Shown here: piece after piece, positions 1 to 11,380 of the stretch
Layout of the letters: each line of letters starts with the position of its first letter
How positions within the stretch are numbered: the first letter of the stretch is position 1
From: Dissophora ornata
Lineage: Eukaryota; Mortierellomycota; Mortierellomycetes; Mortierellales; Mortierellaceae
Direction: 5' to 3'
Assembly (NCBI GenBank): GCA_025201705.1
Contig: MU616755.1
Coordinates: 1-45,434 of the forward strand
Length of the DNA: 45,434 nucleotides
The notes under the pieces: model-generated
Database searches by the model: none
What the model saw: only the letters and a program-made list of their open reading frames with translations
Told to the model about the DNA's origin: nothing
Translations under genes and position numbers: made by a program

Positions 1-583
1 AAAAAAAAGTGGAGTGGAGTGGATCAAGAGCACGCTGACAACCAGAAAGCAGACGCTGCCGCACGACAAGGTCACTTGGGCGCTGTTTGGGAGCTCAACC
101 CCTCCCAACACAATGATATGCAATATAACGCAGCGCTCTTGCAGAAGATGACTTGCGTGGCAGATCCTCACATGTGGGTGGCGCAGAACAGAACAAGGGA
201 CAACATCCAGGGTTGGAAAGCCATCGAGTGGAGATTGACACTCCCAATTGTCTACAACCGTACACGCCAAAGGGCCCTTTCACTAGCCCTTCCGACTGCC
301 AAAAGCGGGCGCACAGAATGAGAAAACTGCACGGCATGCTCCCGACGCTATCATACATGAAGCACTGGCGACCAAATTTGTGTCCGACTGATGAGTGTCG
401 AGTGCGCGAGCAAGAACAAGAAGACACTCAGCATCTCCGGAGGTGCCCGGTGACGTTGGAGACTCGACAAGAGAGATGGAACGAAGCGGTCGCAAACATA
501 AACAACATTGACTAGAGGACCTGGAAGAAGGTTAAGCAGATCTAGGAAGAAGAAGCTAAAGAAGCGGAAGAGAGGGGACGCGA
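1..583 (+). pseudogene. LINE (non-LTR retrotransposon) 3' fragment, copy A: end of RNase H and C-terminal Cys/His knuckle
   Basis: This is the decayed 3' end of a LINE polyprotein. Bases 19-90 retain the end of an RNase H domain (a HADNQ..ADAAA string standing for the usual GHAGNxGNExAD). Bases 318-515 encode the C-terminal region: an LHGMLPTLSYMKH segment, then C-P-T-D-E-C followed by QHLRRC, a C-x4-C-x(n)-H-x3-C arrangement typical of the C-terminal zinc knuckle of fungal LINE ORF2 proteins. The pieces lie in different frames with stops between them, so it cannot be translated as one protein. It is about 80-85 percent identical by eye to a second copy at 3,011-3,640. Similarity to that copy ends near base 583. 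The left end is cut by the window. Confidence 0.7.
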
Positions 584-619
584 TGGAGTCTTTTCCCCCC
601 TACAGCTCTGGCCATGTTC

Positions 620-940
620 TAACCGTGTGGCACTATTTTTTGTAGGTCGCGAGATCCTCTGCACGCCGGCAAGGTGAAGGACCTTGACTCTGTCCTGGAG
701 TTGCCTGATTACCTGGTATCTTTTGGTGAGCATGCCTTTATCCATGGTGAATTTAAAACGCCTGTCGCCTCGTCGGAGAATATGAGAAAGGACTACATGA
801 AACTGGTCACAGTGGGCAAGAAGACTATCGACGGCCTCTTTCGAGATGGGCTCCCTACGCTTGGCGCCCAATGGCTGACCCAAAGAGTGTACACAATGGC
901 ATCTATAACACCAGCGGCAAGAGAGGAAAAAACAAAATAA
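620..940 (+). pseudogene. Fragment of an unrecognised protein-coding gene
   Basis: An open frame of about 95 codons runs from near 645 to the stop ending at 940, with amphipathic, non-repetitive composition (for example ELPDYLVSFGEHAFIHGEF and DYMKLVTVGKKTIDGLF). There is no in-frame ATG at the left end. A plausible splice acceptor (T-rich tract then TAG) at about 643-645 suggests it was an internal or last exon. I do not recognise the family; the style recalls large lineage-specific families in Mortierella-like fungi, but that is only an impression. It follows directly on LINE copy A, so it may be a truncated remnant into which the element inserted. Confidence 0.35.
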
Positions 941-1371
941 AATAAAAAAGATAGGAGTCAATTCCACGTACCCTGTTCTTGATAGTAACCAATTCAACGG
1001 AGACGTGCTTTGCAAGTACTAGTCGAAGCCCTTCTTGGTGGCCAACAAGATGTGGATTGCCTGGATGCGAGCCTTCCTTCCTTCCCTCGCGATTCCAGGC
1101 AATGGAGAAGAGGAGAAGAAGAGAGTTTATTTCATGGAAGATATGTTTGTCGCTTGTGTTAACACTCCCATTACGCGTAATTTATTTTTTCTCGCGTCGA
1201 AACCATTGTCCATCTCCGCAGCATCATCCATCGAAGCACATCACTTTCGATACACCTCGACAATACCGATCGCCAAAACAGCAGCAAACAAGGTAATGGC
1301 GGTGTCTTTGGAGGTAGCAAAAATGGTGTTGTGTACGGATTCCGAGGATGGATGCGAGCAGGGTCCGCCTT

Positions 1372-1951
1372 GGGTCCATGAGAGGAATATAGGCTAGGCC
1401 TGGCGCTGGACTGCCTCTTGCTATGACCTCTCTCAGTCGATGAAGGAGGATTCCTTTCACGACTACGGTGGTGCTGGATTTGAACTGTTGCCTTCGATTA
1501 CTCCGTGGGTCCATGAGGGGAACATAGGCTAGGCCTGGCGCTGGACTGCCCCTTGCTATGACCTCTCCGTTAGCCTTCTTAGGCTTACGGTGGTGCTGTA
1601 ATTCGAGCAACATGTTCTCCGTCAGACTCGTAGGTCCATGAGGGAAAACAGATGGTAAAGAAGACGAGGCGAACACCCCCCCCTCCATATGACCTCATCC
1701 ATTCTCGAATCCACTTCTCGCTGGGATGTAGCAGGGATCCATATCGCTTCAGTGAAAGATCAACTCCGTGGGTCCATGAGGGGAATATAGGCTAGGCCTG
1801 GCGCTGGACTGCCTCTTGCTATGACCTCTCTGTTGGCCTTGGTTAACGGTGGTGCTGTTGGTCTTGATCTGTTGCAGTCGGTTGCTCATTGGGTCCATGA
1901 GAGGAACATAGGCTAGGCCTGGCGCTGGACTGCCTCTTGCTATGACCTCTC
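1372..1951. repeat. Four diverged copies of a 61-bp repeat, separated by 121, 135 and 263 bp
   Basis: A 61-bp block starting GGGTCCATGAG and ending GCTATGACCTCTC occurs at 1372-1432, 1507-1567, 1770-1830 and 1891-1951 with only a few differences per copy. A short partial copy (AGGTCCATGAGGG) lies at 1632-1644. Each full copy is followed after a variable linker by CGGTGGTGCTG or TGGTGGTGCTG. On the minus strand the block reads REVIARGSPAPGLAYVPLMDPR, and the first two copies are in one open frame (1688-1224); the last two are out of frame with each other. Either a repeat protein is decaying here or the block is a noncoding minisatellite-like repeat. No known family was recognised. Confidence 0.75.
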
Positions 1952-2950
1952 CGTCAGCCTTTGAATTCATTCATTGTCTGATGGTGGTGCTGAAATCGAT
2001 GCCGTCCTTCGGGATGGCTATGGTGACCAGAAGTCTCCGCCTGGCTGCGGCTGTTTTCACCGCTGGGTGACTGGGGCCACTACGTAGTGTAGATCAATAG
2101 CATCAAAGGAGTTGTACGGCTGTGTTTGTTACCTTCTGGTCACTGACCATTGCGCTTTTTTTTAAAGTGTATATCTACTAGATAGCAAACTACACTACCT
2201 TGTGGTTTCAGGACGAAGAAGGGCCACACACCAAATCACTACATCAACGGCGCTCTCAGCAACCACAACCCACATTCTAGTATAAAAGGAATCTAGCACA
2301 AGGTATGGCGGCGTCTATAAAGGCAACAGGTGTAGTGACCCTATGCGTTCCATGAATGAATGCTTTGCCTCATGCCTAAATGCACGAGTCGCATGTCTTC
2401 CCCTCGTGGAAATAATCCAATCAACGTACAAGGGCAACGGTCCTTGCCTGTTTGCTTTCATCTGGCGAGAAGATTCTCACCCGCTGAGAACGGGGAATGG
2501 GCCACACGTTCTTCAATTAGAGCGTTTTTGCCACTCATTTTCTCACTTTCATGTCAACCTGCTCACATTCATGGTGTCCATTTTGGTCATTCTGCCCGAG
2601 TCTCTTTGCTTTGTTCTGTATGTGGAGCCGTGCATGATCCAAGGCACCGCTCATTGCATACAAAAGCAGGATGAAGAATGTGGAGAGGGTACGCGGTGAA
2701 AAATAGAGGAGGATTTGTCTGTTGGATTATGTCTCTCACAGAATTTAAAGAGTGTTGATCGTGTTGATGGACTTCGGGCATTGGTTGCTATGGACTAGTC
2801 TGGTACAATGGGGTTCGGTCCAAGAGCGACTGAATCTTGTTGGATATTGTTGGAGGCTTTGGTGCGAGGTCTTTCGCTTCCTGCATGAGCTGCGCCCAGT
2901 GCCAAAATCGCAGATGTCAAACACAGGTTTTTTTGGGAGAGGGATTCAGA
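1952..2950. other. Intergenic stretch without a recognisable gene
   Basis: A TATA-like TATAAAAGG lies at 2281-2289, and an open frame starts with ATG at 2343 and runs to 2699 (118 codons, cysteine- and phenylalanine-rich). I recognise nothing in that protein and the overlapping frame 2360-2674 is equally open, so I do not call a gene. An imperfect 12-bp inverted pair (GGTGACCAGAAG at 2019, CTTCTGGTCACT at 2133) may mark a short element. Confidence 0.3.
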
Positions 2951-2959
2951 AAAACCCGG

Positions 2960-3895
2960 TTGACATCTGGCTTTATTTTCGTCACGTTATTGAACCAGAG
3001 AGACATGAAGGTCAAGGTGGGGTGGATCAGGGGCACGCTGGCAACCAAGGCAATGGGGAAGCATACGCTGCCACATGACGAGGTCACTTGGGGGCTGTTT
3101 GGGAGCTCAACCCCTCCCAAACAATGGTATGCAATGTCACGCATTCTTCAACGGTGCTCCTGCAGAATAAGACTTGCGCGGCAGATCCTCAAGACTCCGT
3201 CGGCAGCGAGAACACATCACATGTGGGTAGCGCAGAACAGAACAAAGGACAGCATCTAGGGCTGGAAAGCCATTGAGTGGAGATCGACACTCCCAATTGT
3301 CTACAACCGTAACACGCCAAAGGGCTTTTTCACTAGCCCTTCTGACTGCCAAAAGCGGGCGCACAGAATGAGAAAACTGCACGGCATGCTCCCGACGCTA
3401 TCATACATGAAGCACTAGCGACTAGATTTGTGTCCGACTGATGAGCGTCGAGTGTGCGAGCAAGAACAAGAAGACACTCAGCATTTCCAGAGGTGCCCGG
3501 TGACGTTGGAGACTCAACAAGAGAGATGGAACGAAGCGGTCGCAAACATAAACAGCATTGGCTGGAGGACTTGGAAGAAGGTTAAGAAGACCTGGGAGGA
3601 GGAAGTTAAAAAAGCGAAAGAGAGGGGACGCGATACCCTCGGGCCGGAAACCGCCAACGTGCCATGGGGCCGATGATGACACGATTTGGGGTTCGCCAGA
3701 GGAACAGATGGGCGAAGTCGCTGAGATTCGAAGACAAAAAGAGAACAACTCTGAGGAGAAAGAAGAGATATTGCAGAGGCTGTCAAGCTACTCGAGAAGT
3801 GCAATGACGACGACGACAAGGGCGACAACAAGGCCCTCAGGCTGTTTGAGCTCTGCCAGTAGAGAGACTATCAACAAAAAAACACCTCGACAATA
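2960..3895 (+). pseudogene. LINE 3' fragment, copy B
   Basis: This second decayed copy of the LINE 3' end parallels copy A from about 3011 to 3640 and extends further on both sides. The RNase H tail is visible as VDQGHAGNQGNGEAYAAT near 3018-3076 (family: GHAGNxGNExAD, with D replaced by Y). The knuckle region runs LCPTDERRVCEQEQEDTQHF-QRC (3427-3495), in which one Cys has shifted relative to copy A. Frameshifts and stops separate the parts (stop just before the knuckle at 3417). Beyond copy A's break, copy B keeps a basic, helical tail rich in Lys/Glu to about 3830 and an AATAAA at 3892. It is noncoding in its present form. Confidence 0.7.
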
Positions 3896-6660
3896 AAACT
3901 TTCCCTTTGTTTGATAGAGTAATATCGAGACCATGCCTGAGGTGTATTTGACTTCATCAGGGTGCTGAAAATATTCGTTGTGCTCAGTTTACCTTGCCCT
4001 CCTCTGAGCACATCTTCATGTTCTTAAGCAACAGGAACTTGACCTCGTAATACCGAGAAGATATTTTATTTCCTGACTCTGTAGTCGCGCAAATTATGTG
4101 GGAGATATATTAAGATAGTTTACAAGTCTGTCAGGGCCCGCGGGGAAGGTCGAGGCGAATTTGTAGGAGTCGTCAGGGTTGCTGCCCAAGAATCGCCACT
4201 ATTTGCAGGGAGGAGGGTCTCGAGTGGGACGCTGGTAGCCTCAGCGATCTGGTCCGCCATCTGGCACAACTCCTTCCTGAATGCCAGAAGTGATGCAAGC
4301 ACTGACAGGATTGTTTTCGTGGTGTTACTGGACTAAATCGCGTGGAAGGATATAGTAGATTTCATGCAATGGACGCGACACATGGCTAAATATTCAAATG
4401 GGGGATTCATGAAGATCCTGGGTTCTGAGACCCTTTAAAATAAAACTGCAAATGAAGGGCTCAAGAGTTCTTTCGAGAATCGACTTTGGCCTATTCGTAG
4501 TCGAGGACAGAAGGGAGTCGTATTCGTGGTCGCAGTTATTATGCGTAACATAAAGATAGAAGCAGGACAGAAGGGGGGCACAAAAACTGGCGAGTGACCT
4601 TTTAGAAGGCCAAAAATCTGAACATGAGCAATGATTGGCAATGTAACATGCTACAGAGGCAATTGATTGATCAGTGGTGATTGCGACGAAAATAGCCAGA
4701 GATGAAATCGGTAAAGGCGGTAATCGTCGCGTTCTAGCACGGATTCTGACTTGAAGGCGTTTAGCCATAATCCAACGGATGATAGTTTCAGGCCATTGCC
4801 TGCTCTGGCAGGCCCAAATACCAATTATCCGAGTGAACGGTTTCTCTCGTACCAAGTTCAAAAGTTCAATTGATATTGCAACAACATTTCATCAGCTAAC
4901 CTGTCCCACGACGGTCTGAACCCAGTTCACGTTCCCTGTTAGTGGGTGAACAATTCAACGCTTATTGAATTCTGCTTCAGTATAATAGGAAGCGCCGACA
5001 TCGAAGGATTAAAAAGCAACGTTGCCATGAACGCTTGGCTGCCGCAAGCCAGTAAAATAAATGTGTACTGATTTGGGGCCTCCTCTCTATGGAGTAGGTC
5101 TACAGGTGCCTGTTCAATGCAATCAGGGTTTATGAAACCAAGGATACAGCCCCGGCTGCGAGTGCAGCTCTGCTGTTTATTCTCTGTAATAAATCTCATG
5201 ACCCTGAGAGGTCCTTGTTACTTGTTAGTAAAAAAAAAAAAAAAATAGGCGCAACTGCGAGAGGCACACGTGAAGAAATCCAAGGTCGAGCAAAGGACAG
5301 CTAGTCTACTTGAGGCGGTTGCATTACGACTATGGGCTGCGACTAAAAGACAACCTTCGAGCGCAACAGGCCATGTGGGGAGCATGTCCACAGTTAGTAA
5401 ACACCATGGCCTGCGGGAAATCTGTCGCCATGTGACGTTTTCTTGGTGCTCGTGTCCCCAGTTAATTTCGAACTCACTGAAGGGCAATTGAACATCTCAT
5501 ATCCGCACTTTCCGGGTTTGGATTCAAGTGCAGACGCGCATGAGCTCGTTGCGCAGAATAAAACGAAGATAGGAGGGCTAGATTCTTTCGGGACCGCTGC
5601 TCTTCTGGAACGGTCTCATCAAAAATACTCAACTCTAGGCATGTTCAGCGCCTTCCCGTTTCTTTTTTTAAAAAAGCGTCGGACAATTTTTTGCCTCTCG
5701 TTATTGGTGTATGCAGAAGAGAAGGTATAACAGCGTGTGAATGTACACCTTTCAGATATTTTTATTATATGTTTCAGGAACAACCATTGTTTTATGTGCC
5801 AACGCAGTGCGCGAGGACAATTAGAGGTTGATTGTCGGTTGCGACTGTGCCCGCATGAGCAACTTTGCTGTTTATTTCTCACAGACTGTAGCGTAGGAGA
5901 CAATGCGCTCCATGCATGCTGCAGGAGGTATAGGTGCATGTAGCAAATGCCAGGGTTAGAGGCAAAATCGGGATGGCCGAGATTCTGTCCTTGACGACGC
6001 GTATATCACACTGTCCCCCGGCCGTTTTTTTTTCATGGTATCCACGGATTTCTCTTGAAGCTTACTAAATACAATTTCCTGTGGTCTACGATGATTTGTG
6101 CAAGTGGGGCCAGGGTGTATAGAGTACATTCATGCAGGATGTGGACTCCTTGCTGATGCAAGCAAGTGCAGTCTCCAGCGTGACGAATGGTGTTCTGTTG
6201 GACAAGAGAGAAAGACAAGTCCTTTCCATGTGTGGTCTTTTGGAGCAACCAGAGTGTGACGTTCTCGCATCGTCATTTGTCCACCGCAAAAATATGCTGG
6301 GGCTCCCTCGACCAGCCGCAAGATGATTCGCCATTATTGAGAGCACCAATGATGCAAGAATAAAAAACGGCCTGTTTGGACAAACCAAGCCGTAAGCAGG
6401 CCTCTCTGACCAAGCGGTATTTTGTCATCCACAAAGTTTTTCCATTTATGCAGACGTAAAATGTAAAAATACACACTTGCACAAGAGTGGCTGGACTTTC
6501 CCTGTCAAAACGGGTTATGGAACAAGAAAAGGAACGCGGCGATTGCCAAAAACACTCTGTGGCCTACTGCAAAAGCAACAAGAATAGACCGTCGGTAACA
6601 TCATCCCTGAGTACACCATGCGGCTTCTTAGATCCATGCTGCCAGTGTGTCTGGCGGTAG
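3896..6660. other. Gene-poor intergenic DNA with an A-tract
   Basis: I find no gene here that I can support. The longest open frames (4861-4394 minus, 155 codons, without an ATG start; 4302-4120 minus; 5443-5730 plus) show no family features and no splice-consistent neighbours. A 16-A run at 5230-5245 follows GGTCCTTGTTACTTGTTAGT, nearly the same 3' end that precedes the A-run of the small insertion at 20,024-20,065; it is probably another poly(A)-tailed retroposed fragment of the same family. Confidence 0.4.
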
Positions 6661-7136
6661 ACTACATGTGCAGGGCTGTCAGACACTACCATCGTGGTAG
6701 GTCTAACCCAAGTCTGTGTTTATTGGCCTCTCGCTTGCGATCCAATCACCCGCCGCGTCCACAGCTCTTCCCCTGACCCCCCTGATGATAATAACCCTGG
6801 GCTCAAAAAAATGAGGCGAGTGTCGAGAAGTACATTGCACGTAAGCAAGCACACACAACCGAAGCTCTCTTTGGACTTTTGGGCAGTGGCCCGGGTCGAG
6901 GCACGCACATCACCTGCTGCAAGATGTGTTCTTCAACACTGGGCCTCTTCCACGTACACGCACATGCACCTCTGCGAGCCCTCTCTCCACTGTCATCATC
7001 AACACCGTCGTGCTATGGTGTGATATCGAGCACAGGGCATTTCCTGTTTTTGCCGCCTCGTCGCATTTCCTTTCGTACGTTGAACCTGTTCTTCCAAAGG
7101 TTTCTATTTCTCACACGCATCTTCTTCCTTCGCTGG

Positions 7137-7144
7137 TATATAAA
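7137..7144 (+). promoter_or_regulatory. TATA box of the CipC-like gene
   Basis: TATATAAA lies 121 bp before the ATG and is followed by a long pyrimidine-rich leader (TCTTTTTTCTTTTTTCTC), a layout common for strongly expressed fungal genes. The start site is presumably within the CT-rich stretch. Confidence 0.6.
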
Positions 7145-7264
7145 GCATCGCTTGCTTTCCCTCATCTTTTTTCTTTTTTCTCTTCTTCTTATCACATCTT
7201 CACCTTTCCTCCGACACACTCTCACTCACCTTCCTTCTCTTCAAGCAAACACACATTTTTCACC

Positions 7265-7567
7265 ATGTTCGCCATGTTCGAGGACCACCACAACGATATC
7301 TACGGCGCTGAGGCTAAGCACGAGTCGTCCTGGACCCACGAGGCTATTGGAGGCGCCGCCGCTTTCCAGGCCATGAAGATGTACGAGAAGGCTCACCCCG
7401 GTGACAAGCATGCGCTCTCCAAGGAGATCCTTGCCGGTTTGGCTGGTGCCGAGATGGACAAGCTCTTCGAGACCAAGGGTTTGGACTTCATCGACCGTAA
7501 GAAGGCCGAGCACGAGACCAAGAAGAGGGCCGAGGAGCTCTACGAGCAGCAGTACGGCCAGATCTAA
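7265..7567 (+). CDS. CipC-like small protein (DUF3759)
   Basis: This intronless gene encodes a 100-aa acidic, charged protein. The sequence MFEDHHNDIY, then SSWTHEAIGGAAAFQAMK, then LAGLAGAEMDKLFETKGLD and a Lys/Glu-rich helical tail are the hallmarks of the CipC/DUF3759 family. That family is named after a concanamycin-induced protein of Aspergillus, and its members are abundant in hyphae and under stress; the molecular function is unknown. The family is small, cytosolic and without membrane segments, and the length matches. The open frame extends upstream to 6926, but the ATG at 7265 follows CACC, sits behind the TATA box and CT-rich leader, and begins at the conserved motif. A second Met four codons later is an alternative start. 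Codon use is strongly biased to C-ending codons, as expected for high expression. Confidence 0.85.
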   Translation: MFAMFEDHHNDIYGAEAKHESSWTHEAIGGAAAFQAMKMYEKAHPGDKHALSKEILAGLAGAEMDKLFETKGLDFIDRKKAEHETKKRAEELYEQQYGQI

Positions 7568-8348
7568 ATCTGAGCAAGAACCGGCCTCACCACACGCAGA
7601 TCTTTGTAAAGACTCGTTAGTCTCTTGGTCATGAAGGAAGGAGAGTTTTTCGGAGGCCTCGATTCAAGTCCCACTGGTATCTATTTCTGGTCCCTGTTGT
7701 CCCTGTTTGATCCAAGCGCGAGGCTTTTCTACTTTCGGTGCCCAAGTTATCATGCAGCTTCATTTACATTCCCACAAAAAAAAAAAGTACGCGTCTCGAC
7801 GCGCACGCATGTATATACCAAAAAAAAAAAAGACCATCTGATCTTTGTCCCAAATAAATATCTTTTTGCCCAAATTGCTGCCTCTATACTCAGTGGTGCT
7901 GTTCGTGTGTCGCGGAACGCATAGTTTCTGAGAAGACAGCTACACACGGCGTTTTCTTGAAACGAATGGGGGGTCGGGCCGATAAAGATCGCCGCAACTC
8001 AACGTGATTGCGTTGACCTCCCCAACTTTTTGTTAGGACGTCATGGTGGACTCGACCCTCTTCGTTATCTTGGTCCATTACCAAGACCAATACCACCGAT
8101 ACCGTCAGTTTAGACACGAAAATATTCTCACCACTCAAAAAGAAACCAACGACACCTGAAAGCGGTGAATTCTGTGTACACGTGCAGACGACAGAAGAGA
8201 AAAAGGGGCCACAAAACAGATGCTGCATGCATAATGAGCGGCATCAATTATGTATAGTAGAGCGGGAGAGTTTTTATTTCTCTTGGAAACACTTTCCATT
8301 ATCCTCCCCTCCCTTCACTTTTATGCCAGGACCAACAAAATCTCTGGC
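7568..8348. other. 3' flank of the CipC-like gene and spacer
   Basis: It contains two A-tracts (about 7776-7786 and 7820-7831), an AATAAA at 7853-7858 that may serve the CipC-like mRNA, and no supported gene. It separates two convergent genes. Confidence 0.4.
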
Positions 8349-9732
8349 TTAAACAACCACCAATGGGTCCTTGTCCGTAGTACTAACGATGACCTCGACG
8401 GCCTCGCCTCCATCCTGGCTTAATAACGCCTCCAATTTGGGCTTGAGGACATCCTTCAAGTACCCACGCTCCGTGTTGGAGTGTTCACAAAGAACCACCG
8501 TGCTGTTCTGCTCCAATGCCTCGAGGACATCGTGGTGACCCAGTTCACCAGTAAGGAATAGATCAGCCTTATGATTCATCATTTCGGACCCGGACCCGGC
8601 CCAGACACCAACAGTTGAGATCAGGCGCTCGTTATTGGCGTGAGTCGGGTGGATTGCTGCCCGAACTGGATAGAGGATTGTGGAGAGTTAGTAGATGTTC
8701 ATACGGTCGATCAAGGTATACAGCTGGGTATCGATCTATCGTTGATGCCATACCCTGTTTCATGCCCAAATGAGCCTTGATCTGCTCAATGACTTGCTGG
8801 ACGGGCTGGGGCTTGTTGAAGGTAAAGATTCCACCCTTGCCAGCCTTCTCATGGCCTTTTTCACCCCCAAGATATTCAACGAATGAAAATCGTTATCAGC
8901 GGGAGGTTTTTTTCCGCGGGCAACAACTATATTCAATTGATTACTTCATCGACATTCATGCATACCTGCAGGAGGGTTCTCTGCTGCAACATAGACGGCC
9001 CTTGTTCCCTCATCTCCGAAGGCTTTAAGCAACCAGTCATTCACTACAACGACGCTCGCAATAAAGAGTGTCAGGACGCCCATGGATCGTAATTACATGG
9101 ATAGATCTTGAGAAGCAAAGTTGCATGGACTGCGAGAAACATACCACCCTCTTGGCAATTGTCACAGGAGGTATGAGGAGAATAGACACTGACGCCTTTG
9201 GCAGCGCACTGGAGCACCATCCTCTGCTTGGTATCCTTCAACTGCAGCTTCTTGAGGCCACGGAAAATGGGAGGGTCTAAACCAGCGCGCCGTGGTTTGA
9301 TTTTTCAATCAATAAATCGCATAAAAGGCGCGTCAAGATACTATTTCATGCATTCTGCGCGGTTCAATGGGTCCAACAATGAAAAAGAGCAGATCGAAAC
9401 ATAAATCTTACGGTAGGCGACGATAACTCCCACGGAGGGATCGTTCAGGGCTTCGTCCACAACGACAGTAGTGAAGTCAATCGTCAGGAATACGCGTTGG
9501 GGAGTGGCCGAGGCGACCCTGGTTCTTGGGTATGGAGCCTCTGTTGTTCATGAGAGCAAATAAATGAGATCAGTTCAATGACAAAGGAGCAGTGGGCAGC
9601 GGCAAGACTTTTTTGGGGATAGGTAGGCAGGTCCCTACCAACCAGAAGCCCGACATTATCCCAGGCGTGCTCGGCGAGACTTTGAGGAGCAATGCGCTCC
9701 ATGCTGGCCAATACGCGTTTCAGCAGTGCCAT
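8349..9732 (-). CDS. NIF3-like metal-binding protein (GTP cyclohydrolase 1 type 2/NIF3 family)
   Basis: Six exons give 283 aa: 9732-9639, 9540-9412, 9276-9145, 9043-8966, 8855-8754 and 8665-8349. All introns are GT-AG and short, and the reading frame closes across every junction. Family signatures are in order: WDNVGLLVE near the N-terminus, YHPPIF at about 74-79, SPHTSCD at about 104-110, GVNDWLL, then GELGHHD (218-224) and EHSNTERG (239-246). The His, Asp and Glu of these motifs form the di-metal site in known NIF3 structures. The biochemical role of eukaryotic NIF3 proteins is not settled. A CxxC (CDNC) lies inside the HTxxD motif region. The length equals that of yeast and animal homologues. 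The gene is divergent from ribosomal P1, with 192 bp between start codons, so the two may share a promoter. Confidence 0.9.
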
Positions 9733-9924
9733 GATGTCTTATGGATGTCGAGAAATGAGAGAAATTGCGAGCGAGGGTTGCGTGCATGAGTGCGCGAAGG
9801 CTCGTTCGCGGTTTCTATTCTATTAAGGGGTGTCCATTACAATTTTTCGAGAGGCTCGAATATATCTGAATCTTGCTGCCACACACTTCAAGAGCTCCCT
9901 CTTTCTCATTTCAAATTTTCAACC

Positions 9925-10991
9925 ATGGCTGAGCTTGCTACTTCGTACGCCGCATTGATCCTCACCGACGACAACGTCGAGATCACCGTTAAGTATCGGT
10001 CCTAGCCCTGCAACCATTGTCCCGCCACAGATGCGCTTGCGAGTAGATGCTTTGATTGCGGATGCCCGTTGGATGGATGGCTCTGTTCCGACATATCATA
10101 ATGGATCGATACGTATCACTCTGCTGCAAGGGCCGAATCAGCCGCAGTTCCAACAACTTTTGAATCCAACTTACTCGCGACAACAACAGTGGCAACGCTA
10201 CCCAGTGGCAATAACCGTACTGAGCAACAAGCACGGCGGTAGACGGACCCTTCAACTTGCCCTGTTCTGAACCATCGTCATCTCATCGACACATCTCGAG
10301 CAGATCAGTCAAACTGTACTTGCCATCCTTACCACTGTCTGTGCTGGAACTGCGGGTCGGCAAAAAGCAATTGGGTAGAAGGAACGAAAGCGTCCAAGGC
10401 TCCATCACGACCGCCGCAGCGTCAGGGCGAACGCCGATAAAAAAATCTCGGCGCAGGAAGACCTAGCCAGCAGATGTGAAATCATTTCGGGCAGATCAAC
10501 ACCAAACCGCAATCAAAACATCGCATCACATTCGCCCCCTGTTTAGACCAGAGACTTTGACACGGCAATACGGATCGCTGACCGACTTTCTGTCTCATGA
10601 TCTCTCCAATAGTCTGACAAGCTCCAGACCCTCTTGAAGGCTGCCAACGTCGAGGTTGAGTCCATCTGGACTTCCCTCTTCGCCAAGGCTCTCGAGGGCA
10701 AGGACGTCGCCGCCATGTTGTCCAACGTTGGCGCTGCTGGTTCCGCCCCCGCTGCCGGTGCTGCTGCCCCCGCTGGCGGTGCCGCCGCTGCCGCGGAGAA
10801 GGTCGAGGAGAAGAAGGAGGAGGCCAAGGAGGAGTCTGACGATGACATGGGATTCGGTATGTGTTGTTTTAATTTGGTCCCAAGTCGCCATATTCTGCAC
10901 TGCAGGCCCGCCGCCTGCTATTGATTTTTTGCGGAGTTGCTAACTGTCATGTTATTGTCTTTCGCTTCATGTAATAGGTCTTTTCGATTAA
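9925..10991 (+). CDS. RPP1: 60S acidic ribosomal protein P1
   Basis: Three exons (9925-9987, 10613-10856, 10978-10991) encode 106 aa. P1 pairs with P2 and P0 to form the ribosomal stalk that recruits and stimulates translation factors. The N-terminal helical dimerisation domain ([49 protein letters not shown]) is followed by an Ala/Pro/Gly hinge and the acidic tail ending DDDMGFGLFD, the universal P-protein C-terminus. The last intron splits the Gly codon just before LFD, leaving a 14-nt final exon. Intron 1 is 625 bp, much longer than the other introns in the window. The donor GTTAAG after the codon for Thr21 restores the conserved VEITSDK junction. Codon use is strongly biased toward C-ending codons. 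Confidence 0.96.
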
Positions 10992-11380
10992 ACAAGCACT
11001 CCCCGCCAACTCTTTGAATAAACCTGCAAGGCATTGCCTATCCTTTATATCAACCCGAACAAACCGCGTTTTCAGTGTCTATTTTCAATGCATATCCAGT
11101 GGACTTTACATGGAGTGGAGCCCAACAGGAGGACGTCCTTCATTGGTACAGCTGGAAATCTTCACAACGTGGAACTAGCTGTGGGTTTCGGCTCAACGAC
11201 ATACACACAGACATTTGATCTTTTCGGGAATTGAACATGTTCGAGTGTGTGTGTGTAATGACAAGGATATTTTATTCAAAAGGGAGTTGCTTCGCAGTGA
11301 TATCAATGTTTTCTCCAAACTGTGGTATGAAAAGTTGCAGCATAAATTGCAGTACTCGCGTTCCATCAACTAGAGCAACA

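Noticed and set aside
2343..2699. 118-codon ORF with ATG behind a TATA-like box
   Set aside because: The protein shows no recognisable family and an overlapping plus frame is as long; insufficient support for a gene.
4394..4861. 155-codon minus-strand open frame
   Set aside because: No ATG start, no family features, and overlapping frames are equally open; probably chance.
6926..7264. N-terminal extension of the CipC-like ORF
   Set aside because: It covers the TATA box and CT-rich leader and is not part of the family domain; the ATG at 7265 is preferred.
7655..7680. T-loop-like GATTCAAGTCCC
   Set aside because: The flanking five-base arms are not complementary and no other tRNA arms are present.
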